A stretch of DNA of 64,000 nucleotides from positions 248,001 to 312,000 of the forward strand of contig NW_006281114.1 of NCBI RefSeq assembly GCF_000203795.2. Direction: 5' to 3'. A model generated the notes under the pieces. It was not told where the DNA came from, searched no databases, and worked only from the letters and a program-made list of their open reading frames with translations. Shown here one piece after another: positions 56,473 to 64,000 of this stretch (position 1 is its first letter; the number at the start of each line of letters is the position of its first letter). Both the position numbers and the translations under genes were made by a program. This stretch comes from Batrachochytrium dendrobatidis JAM81 (lineage: Eukaryota; Chytridiomycota; Chytridiomycetes; Rhizophydiales).

Positions 56473-58476
56473 ATGTCGAGTAAACAGCCATTCATCAGAG
56501 TGATTCCACTTGGAGCCGGTCAGGATGTTGGTCGTTCATGCGTGCTTGTCACTATGGGCTCAAAAAACATCATGTTTGATTGTGGTATGCACATGGGTTA
56601 CTCTGACCATCGCCGTTTCCCAGATTTCACCTATATATCTAAATCTGGTGATTATACCAGCATGATTGACTGTGTCATCATTTCACACTTTCATCTGGAT
56701 CATTGTGGAGCTCTGCCATACTTTACAGAGATATGTGGTTATGATGGACCTATTTATATGACTGGCCCGACAAAGGCAATTGCTCCCATTCTTTTGGAAG
56801 ATATGCGCAAGGTGGTTGTCGAGCGTAAGGGGGAAACCGACTTTTTCACATCTGTCGACATCAAAAACTGTATGCAAAAAGTGATTGCTGTCAATCTAAT
56901 GGAAACAGTTCAAGTGGATGCCCAGCTTGAGATTCGACCTTATTATGCGGGCCATGTGCTTGGAGCAGCCATGTTTTATGTGCGTGTAACGGATGGATAT
57001 GGAGTGACTCAGTCTGTGGTATATACAGGCGATTACAATATGACACCCGATCGGCATTTGGGTGCTGCTCAGATTGATGGCTGCGAACCTGATCTGATTA
57101 TTACAGAAACAACATACGCAACAACCATCAGGGATTCTAAACGAGCTCGTGAACGAGATTTTTTAAAAAAAGTGCATGATTGTGTGAGTGGTGGGGGCAA
57201 GGTCTTGGTTCCGGTGTTTGCACTAGGTCGTGCTCAAGAGCTTCTTATACTTATTGAATCGTATTGGCGGCGTATGGATGATTTATGTGACAAGGTTCCC
57301 GTATATTTTTCAACCGGACTCACTGAGCGTGCCAACGAATACTACAAGCTTTTTATTTCTTGGACAAATGAAAATGTCAAGTCGGCGCTGGTGGAACGAA
57401 ACATGTTTGATTTTGCTCATATTCGTTCATGGAGCCATTCCTTTGCCGATGAGCCAGGGGCAATGGTACTGTTTGCTACTCCTGGAATGTTACATGCGGG
57501 AACTTCTTTGGAAGTATTTAAAAAGTGGTGCCACGATCCAAAAAATATGATCATCATGCCTGGATACTGTGTAGCTGGAACGGTTGGCGCCAAAGTGCTT
57601 GCAGGTGAAAAAGTCATTAATGTGGATCGCTTTACAAAGCTAAATGTGAATCTCCAAATCAGCAACTTGTCGTTTTCTGCCCATGCAGATGCAAAGGGAA
57701 TTTTACAACTTATTCGTGCATCTAAAGCCAAAAATGTCATGCTTGTTCATGGCGAAAAGAAAAAAATGGCTCAGTTGAAGATTCGCATTGAGCGAGAACT
57801 TGGCATACCTTGTTTTGACCCAGCAAATGGTGCAGCAATCTGTATTCCCACCAAACTTGAAATTCCAGCGCTTGTTTCTAAACTACTGGTTTCAAAATCA
57901 TATGCGAGACAACGTCCATGCTTTACAGACATATTTTCTAAAAGTGAATCTTCCACCTCGCTCAATATACAGAATGTGGTCCCGATTTGCGATATCCCTT
58001 TAGATGCGACTCTTATCATTGAACCTTGTCGAACTACCGAAAAGCGTGTTTGGGGACAAAACGGGACTGTGGTTATGACAGATCAGCTACTTCCCGCCAC
58101 AATTCGGTTAGTCGAGGGTCAGTTTGACCCAAAGTCGAATCCAATGTCTCGTGTAACTGATCCGACTTCGTTGTCAGTGGCCTACCGTTTCAACCCAATG
58201 ATGTTTCTTGGTACAGGATCTGCTGATACGTCAGACGTATATAAACGAGCGCTCAAGCAAGTCTATGACTGTCTATGCAAATTCTTTGTTGGTGCACAAG
58301 ACATTACGGTTTCATTAGAAGAAAAAGGACAACTAGTGATTGTTGGAAAGGCGGTTCGTATTTCGCCCTGTAGTAATTCGCAGCCAATCCTATATGTATC
58401 GTGGGAAAAGGATCATCAGTTGATGGCCATCAAAACACTTGCAATTGTCAATCAATCTCTTCAAAATATAACATAG
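56473..58476 (+). CDS. INTS11: Integrator complex subunit 11 (metallo-beta-lactamase/beta-CASP RNA endonuclease)
   Basis: Catalytic endonuclease of the Integrator complex, which cleaves snRNA precursors and terminates paused RNA polymerase II. One uninterrupted frame of 667 residues. Catalytic motifs: HFHLDH in [43 protein letters not shown], the beta-CASP region [51 protein letters not shown] and [10 protein letters not shown]. Sequence follows INTS11 rather than CPSF73: [19 protein letters not shown] and [10 protein letters not shown] are INTS11-like. The C-terminal 190 residues are more variable. An in-frame TTG upstream is ignored in favour of ATG 56473. It is intronless, unlike nearly all its neighbours, and ends 8 bp from CTU2. 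Confidence 0.92.
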   Translation: MSSKQPFIRVIPLGAGQDVGRSCVLVTMGSKNIMFDCGMHMGYSDHRRFPDFTYISKSGDYTSMIDCVIISHFHLDHCGALPYFTEICGYDGPIYMTGPTKAIAPILLEDMRKVVVERKGETDFFTSVDIKNCMQKVIAVNLMETVQVDAQLEIRPYYAGHVLGAAMFYVRVTDGYGVTQSVVYTGDYNMTPDRHLGAAQIDGCEPDLIITETTYATTIRDSKRARERDFLKKVHDCVSGGGKVLVPVFALGRAQELLILIESYWRRMDDLCDKVPVYFSTGLTERANEYYKLFISWTNENVKSALVERNMFDFAHIRSWSHSFADEPGAMVLFATPGMLHAGTSLEVFKKWCHDPKNMIIMPGYCVAGTVGAKVLAGEKVINVDRFTKLNVNLQISNLSFSAHADAKGILQLIRASKAKNVMLVHGEKKKMAQLKIRIERELGIPCFDPANGAAICIPTKLEIPALVSKLLVSKSYARQRPCFTDIFSKSESSTSLNIQNVVPICDIPLDATLIIEPCRTTEKRVWGQNGTVVMTDQLLPATIRLVEGQFDPKSNPMSRVTDPTSLSVAYRFNPMMFLGTGSADTSDVYKRALKQVYDCLCKFFVGAQDITVSLEEKGQLVIVGKAVRISPCSNSQPILYVSWEKDHQLMAIKTLAIVNQSLQNIT

Positions 58477-58484
58477 ATTTTCAT

Positions 58485-60513
58485 TTAGTAACTGACAGAA
58501 TTGTCATCCTCGATCAAAAAATCGCTGATTTGGTTTCTCAATTCATTTTGAGAGAGTCGCCGAAAAGAGTTATGTGCAATATATGCTGGTAGAGGAACAT
58601 CATGCTGATTTGGGCTTGGAGATTGAGTTGTTTTTTGCTTGGGAAAATCGTGGGCAATATTCCGACAGGCATAGCAGAGCAGTGGATATACATTCACTTG
58701 CTCATTTTTATTCACGTTTTGAGCACAGCAAGCTGTTGTAGTTTTATCATCTGAGCAGCATTCAAAACTTGGCTTAGTTTCACAGATTGGCTTGCAAGGA
58801 TAACCAGGTGTCTCTGCCGACGAATCAATAGAAGCAAAATTATCGGTGCTATCAACAGGACTATAGATACACGCCAAGTTTGAATGTAGTCAGTATAAGT
58901 AGATCTGGGTCATTACATTAAGTCAAAGTATAAAAAGCAAATATAGCCAAATTTATGCGGATATCTTTAATCCAGCTGGTCATACCCTTCACATAGCGGA
59001 CACTGTTTCTTTGAAAGATGATTGGTCTGAATCTTGAAAGCAGTTCTGGCTACTGTGCTCACGGTTGCGGGAAACTCCTTCTCCAATCCAACAATGAAAT
59101 CTAGACATGGTAAATACCGTTAGCATTGTAGATTGATTCGCACAACAGCTTGTATACAATCACCTTGACTGAGACGACTGATGCTGGCTTTAGGTGCCAT
59201 AAAAGTAGTAAGGGACGAATGTGCTACCGTTTCTAACTTGGACAGTCGGTTAAAGATTCCAATTTCCTTTGAAAGAATGTCACGCATTGGCCGTAGAATA
59301 TGCACATCTGTTGATCAGAATGGCAATATGTTAGTGTCAAGTAAGATAAATATTGAAAAAGTCTTCAAATGAGTATCAAATTGTACCTTGATACCACTCA
59401 GAATCCATGATGTCGGCGGGGAGAGAGAGTCCGCGTCCCTTGCAGGTATTTGAGATGACATTAATAGCCACACTAGTGGCAGTATCTCCAAGTAATATAC
59501 CTGCACAACCTTGGGCTTTTGCTTCGCGTACCAACGTATGCAAAGTCAAGTAATGCAGCAAGTCTTCCTTTGATGTCATGCTAGAAAGCGTGCCAAACAT
59601 TTGTTGAACAAGTAGTCTACTGTCTACTTTCTTTGCATTCTTTTCAAGCTCAATATTGAATGAGCTTGAAGCTATAGTATACATCAATGTTTAGAATCTG
59701 CAGTAGTTGAATCCACAGTGAAAAACTCGGTATTTGCCCCATCATTACCTGAAATAGTATCATCTACGCCGATATGAGTTTTTAATAATGCAGGAGCATG
59801 CTCTTCAAAAACAGCTTCTAGCGAAACAATAAACAGCTCGCGCTGGTAAGAATTTACTATTGCAGTGATTTTTGAAGCATCCGATGCATGGCTGTCTAGA
59901 ATAGATGACTGATCCACATAACACACACAAAACTCTGGAAACTTGCGTTTCTTTCGGCTATTTTCTGGGTCTACTCTGCAGTAATCATTCATAGTTTGTA
60001 GCAAGGCTCTATTGAGTACATTTAAAAATTGTCGAAAATGGGTAAGTGTCACATTGGTAGACTCCAAGGCAGTGCATTTCTCCCAACAGACCTCGATGAT
60101 GGGCCGCCAGAAAATGCAACCATGAGTTTAGATCCTTCAGGAATGCTAGATTTTGATAGATTTCCTCGAAAGCGATGCCCAACAGAATCCAAAAAGCAAG
60201 ACCTTGAATTAAAAATACAGCTCAGTATACATTGACAATATAGCAGTCCGGTTTATTGCAGCGATTGTTTATCAATGAACACGGTACATGGATCATTCAT
60301 AGCTCCAAACCGACTCATGCTACAAACAGTCTTGCACTTACCGACAAAACTCGGCTCGCTTGACTATTATAGATGGAGTTTCAACTTTACACTTGTTGCA
60401 CATTCCTGGCTTGAGTGCACGGCCTGACAGTTTGGTTTTTGGTGTCTCTATTTAAAGCATCAGCAAATGGAATTTGTATAATAGCCAACTATAAATCCAC
60501 ACCTACCATCCAT
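58485..60513 (-). CDS. CTU2: Cytoplasmic tRNA 2-thiolation protein 2 (Ctu2/Ncs2)
   Basis: Partner of Ctu1/Ncs6 in thiolating wobble uridine of tRNA Lys, Glu and Gln. The first exon is only ATGGATG (60513-60507), spliced to ETPKTKLSGRALKPGMCNKC, which starts the N-terminal zinc-binding region (CNKC, later FCR). The PP-loop remnant MVAFSGGPSSR is joined to ALLQTMNDYCR across an intron. Further: ILLGDTATSVAINVISNTCK, GRGLSLPADI, VHILRPMRDILSKEIGIFNR, FPATVSTVARTAFKIQ, and the C-terminal cysteine pairs CPLC and LLCYACR. About seven introns. The acidic C terminus ends 8 bp from the INTS11 stop. Confidence 0.88.
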
Positions 60514-60821
60514 ACTCTCAACCAAATCGATGAATTGTTGGGAAAAAAAGGAAACTTTGAGTCGACCTTGAAATCTGTTTTAATCCGACTGTTTTGGATA
60601 TGGAATTACACTAGTCGACAGATTATGAAATCTACAAATATCCTGCAGAGTTTTTGATGAAACTTGGAATATGTTGGTCTAGTGTCTGCAGTGTATAGAT
60701 TTATATTAGAAAATGGACAACGTTTTGGATTCTGAAGTTGCACCAAATTTAATCAAATCGTTGTGCTGCCAACCCATTCATTGGTACTCAAAGTTCCATC
60801 GCCTAGACGACTGTTTATATT

Positions 60822-61172
60822 ATGGCAGAGACTCTACAGTCAGAGAAACGCAAGTTGCGGGCATGTCTTCTTTGCTCTCTTCTCAAAACACAACAGAGGT
60901 TCAAGATGGAAGGATGTGACAATTGTGAAGAAGTCCTTTTGTTCAAGAACAACACAGAGCGAATGCTGGAGTGCACATCTGCCAACTACGACGGAGTTAT
61001 TGCGCAAATGAAGCCAGAGGTGTCGTGGGTTGCTCGCTGGCAGCGAGTAGATAAGTTTAGCAAAGGACTTTATGCCATTCGAGTAGGCGGGCAGTTACCG
61101 TATGAGGTCGAAGAAGAACTTATTGACAAGGGAATCAAGTATAGGCCTCGTGATGGCTCTGTCAAAGATTAA
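60822..61172 (+). CDS. SPT4: Transcription elongation factor Spt4
   Basis: Small zinc protein that pairs with Spt5 (DSIF) on elongating RNA polymerase II. 116 residues in one exon from ATG 60822. Four zinc-ligand cysteines in RACLLCSLLKTQQRFKMEGC and DNCEE; then ECTSANYDGVIAQMKPEVSW, VARWQRVDKFSKGLYAIRV and GIKYRPRDGS, all diagnostic. Length matches yeast and human Spt4. The preceding 310 bp, between the divergent CTU2 and SPT4 starts, holds their promoters and nothing else visible. Confidence 0.96.
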   Translation: MAETLQSEKRKLRACLLCSLLKTQQRFKMEGCDNCEEVLLFKNNTERMLECTSANYDGVIAQMKPEVSWVARWQRVDKFSKGLYAIRVGGQLPYEVEEELIDKGIKYRPRDGSVKD

Positions 61173-61835
61173 TACCAGATGGCATGCATATGGTGTGTAA
61201 GATGGCCAGAACTGCAGATAAATGGCATCAATTCTGTATAATATTGACCGAGCTGCTGCCAAGTATAGTTGATCTGCAAGATTTTGAATCCATTTTAATA
61301 TCGATCGAGAATGTCGGCCATTTGATACTAGATATATCGGGAATGAAGCTTGCATTTATACTGAATTTGCCATTGATCATGGTGTAATGTGGTCTAGGTT
61401 ATTCTGGTGTTGGACTGACATGTTTGTGCACATCAAACTGCGTTTAGTAGCTTGGTCATATCTAGATTATGATTTATAAAAAAGTTGCACTCTGCCACTT
61501 TCTGACCAAGCTTATTGACAATCCAATTTACTTTGACAGATCTTGCGAATAATTTACTATCGGATATTCTAGCCAGAGTTTAATCTGAATTGTGTGCAAA
61601 AATAATACTAAACACTGACATTCACTGTGTGAATGAATACACCGAGTGGCTATTGTTTTACTAAAAAGAAAGTGCAGTTATTCCAAGTTAAATATGCACG
61701 GATGATGTTAATCCTTCCAAAACTGCAAGTAGATTCTAGTTGAATTTATCTAAAATTGCGGTTCGTGTCGGAGATTAGATTGATTCCAGTAGATTCTTAA
61801 AAGTCAATTCCATTCTCATTATCTAACCAACAAAA
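61173..61835. other. Intergenic region before the TPR gene
   Basis: About 660 bp without a supported gene. A weak element-like stretch near 61615-61650 (CATTCACTGTGTGAATGAAT, then ACACCGAGTGGC) may be a remnant terminus, itself a small palindrome. The rest is AT-rich; the promoter of the TPR gene should lie in it. Confidence 0.4.
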
Positions 61836-64000
61836 ATGAATGTTCAACTAGCTGCTGAGCTTGATGCATTTGACGACTATGTTAACAATTTTAGTAAGTG
61901 AGCAGCTTATAATTTGTAGATATCTTGGTTGCATTAGGCAGCGTTTTTTAGCCAACGTCAGTTGTATTCTAACAATCTGCATCTAGCATCACAGATGAAC
62001 GAAATCCTTAATGGAAAACTTTCAGCTGATATGACTGACGTTTCGTCTGACCCAATCGGTCATTCAAACAAGCCTGATGTAGATTCTGAGCCATGTGCAA
62101 CCAAATCGACTTTGAATATACCAGATGATGCTATGCAGCCAATAGTATGGGATAAGAATAGTAGCAATACGCCTGGTCCTGACATATCTAATGATATTGC
62201 ATTGGCATGCGAAACCTCCAATCCTGTTCAAGATGCTGTACACAAAGTCAACAAGAGTATTGACCAGATTAACCTCGGTAATACCAAAAATAGCTTGAAT
62301 ATCACAAGTAAACCATCCAACACGATTGACTACTCCAAATGGGAGAATATTGATGTTGACACTGATGTGACATGCAACACTTCCCTAAACCAGACTGATG
62401 ACAAAACATCATTTAAAAAGCTTGAATCAAACAAGGACGCAAAGAATCATACGCAAAAAACCGCACCACTTTCCAATCTAGTTTCTGCTTCTAAATCTGC
62501 AACCTCTGACTGCTCAAATCAGTCGGTGCTTCCACGACACATTCAAGTTGTGCATGATGCGGTAAATCGCTCTCGACAGATGGGAAATGCAGCGTTTAAA
62601 AAAGGCGATTATGAACAAGCCATCTCTCACTACTCTGTCGCAATTGAAACAAGTCTGTCGCCTTCCAAAGATTTACTTGACACCCAAACTGACTCTCAAG
62701 TTGCTTCAAATGATCCTTTTTCCTTTCTCGACAGAATCTTGAAACCTGTACCTATTTTGGTCAATACCAGTTTATACACTAATCGCGCTTTCGCATTTCT
62801 GAAATTGTGCAAATGGGCAGAAGCAGAAGCTGATTGTTGTCTTGCCTTGAATGTGGATCCAACAAACACTAAAGGACTTTGGCGACGCATAGAGGCTCGT
62901 TGGCGACTTGGACAATCCGAATTGGCAATAAAAGATGCGCATACACTTCGTCAAATCATTTTGGACGGTAGCCATACTCGAACCGATATTTCCGAAAAAG
63001 ATATCGATGGTATTTTGAATCGAATTCAAAGTAGCAGCAAGTCGAATAACTCATCCTCAATTAAAGTGAAATGCAATAATGAGTTTGCACGACTTTCAAC
63101 ACAACTTTCAGCGTATGCTACATGCTTAAATTCTAATTTACCAATTGATGAAAAGGTAAAAGCTAATCAGATTATCGAGATTCAAGCACAGTTTGCCACA
63201 GTTATGGCCATGATTGAGGAGCATAATGAGATCAGATTTCAAGATGGATTTTGCGACTGGATTGGACAGTTTATTATTTACGATTCCACACATTGCAACG
63301 AATTTGCAACCTTGCTTATTCCTCTGCTGATCAAGTCATGCTACGACTGTACACAAAATATCGTCCTAGTAGGAGGTCATATGCGATACATCTCGTCCAT
63401 ACTTTATAATACAAAAGACCCAAAACTGCCTTGGATGGTGATGGAACTTTTATATATGCTTGCAGCAGATACAACCGTGTCGGGACAACAGTTTAGTCAG
63501 GCTGGTGATCATGCTAAAGAATTAGGCGCTTTACTGCTGCGCTCCCTTGATCCAAAGCAACCTGAATATATTTGTGGATACGGACTATCCATTGCACACA
63601 GTATTCTTTCACTGCCCACTTGTAAATGTGTTGCTATTTTGAAAACTTGGGATATTCAAAATTCATTGTTGGTGTCTCGGCTCTGTACGTTTTCATTTTT
63701 GTCAGCAACAGCAAACAGCACTATTAAAGAAAGATCGGATATAGATTCCATACTGCTGGCACAAAAATGCTTGTTTCAAGTCACTTTACTGCCTAATGCT
63801 CGTGTTGCACTAGATGAACACATGCATACAATGATGGATCAACTCTCTAGTATGCTACATGTCTTGATTGAATCTACTCCACTTTTAGAAAGTTGTATTA
63901 GAAACATTGAAACATTGCTTGCTATTCTTCACAATCTTGTCACCATGCAAAAAAAAGTAGAGTATGATCTTGCCAGATTCCAATTGCTCATGTTTGATTT
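61836..64000 (+). CDS. TPR co-chaperone-like protein (SPAG1/RPAP3-like), 3' end beyond window
   Basis: Exon 1 (61836-61897) encodes MNVQLAAELDAFDDYVNNF; an intron ends near 61985 and the frame is then open to the window edge. The N-terminal 190 residues are acidic and disordered but contain IDYSKWENIDVDTD, like the short Asp-Tyr-x-x-Trp motif before the TPRs of SPAG1 and RPAP3. TPR units follow: ARQ-type start RQMGNAAFKKGDYEQAISHY, LYTNRAFAFLKLCKWAEAEA, DCCLALNVDPTNTKGLWRRI and RWRLGQSELAIKDA. After them comes a long all-helical region (FATLLIPLLIKSCYDCTQNI, MVMELLYMLAADTTVSGQQF), perhaps armadillo-like, as in UNC-45-type proteins. An Hsp90 co-chaperone role is inferred; the subfamily is undecided. 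Confidence 0.6.

Noticed and set aside
60713..60919. Small plus-strand frame overlapping SPT4 (MDNVLDSEVAPNLIK)
   Set aside because: No homology; it lies in the SPT4 5' region and runs into SPT4 in another frame. At most an upstream ORF.
1..64000. CRISPR arrays, bacterial operons, integrated viral genes or rRNA
   Set aside because: No regularly spaced direct repeats, no polycistronic layout, no viral or rRNA signatures seen on either strand.

Overview
The window is nuclear DNA of a fungus: AT-rich, densely packed, with many short GT-AG introns, and gene families typical of fungi (fused BIO3-BIO1 biotin gene, Vtc1, Wss1, Mpe1, a Pcl-type cyclin). Two genes point to a flagellated (zoosporic, chytrid-like) lineage: an LRGUK homologue (leucine-rich repeats plus guanylate kinase, a flagellum-associated family) and, less strongly, a SPAG1/RPAP3-like TPR protein at the right edge. 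An Integrator subunit 11 homologue also argues against a Dikarya yeast or mould. I cannot name the species from sequence alone.

Layout. 0-9.3 kb: the tail of a TIM-barrel sugar isomerase-like gene (+), then three minus-strand genes: CENP-C/Mif2, LRGUK and ceramide glucosyltransferase. 9.4-12.4 kb: a gene-poor block with two repeat elements and scattered hydrophobic minus-strand reading frames. 12.4-32.2 kb: mostly plus-strand genes: a P4-ATPase lipid flippase, cytosolic cysteinyl-tRNA synthetase, the biotin pair BIO3-BIO1 and BIO2 with ribosomal protein eL32 between them on the other strand, an unknown protein and a 4CL-like acyl-CoA ligase. 32.4-50.9 kb: MPE1/RBBP6, an SGNH-fold protein lacking its serine nucleophile, MBF1, a Ser-rich orphan, NAD(P)HX epimerase, a La/LARP7-like protein, WSS1, FHIT, VTC1 and a PPR-like protein. 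52.3-64 kb: a Pcl-type cyclin, AUH, an intronless INTS11, CTU2, SPT4 and the TPR protein running off the edge.

Most genes are housekeeping and unrelated to their neighbours. Exceptions are the biotin genes, which cover three successive steps of one pathway, and several tail-to-tail pairs (INTS11 and CTU2 stop codons lie 8 bp apart).

The most striking non-genic feature is a dispersed family of about a dozen short elements (roughly 300-620 bp) with shared inverted ends (outer part TTACARYCGTATTC, inner part ACGTAAAATGRAA) and no coding capacity. They look like MITEs and often lie just 5' of genes. Two copies of 308 bp, almost identical and in opposite orientation, bracket the first exon of VTC1; one of them lies inside VTC1 intron 1. 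Exon structures were read by eye from splice sites and protein-family matches; those given with exact coordinates keep frame throughout, the rest are approximate.
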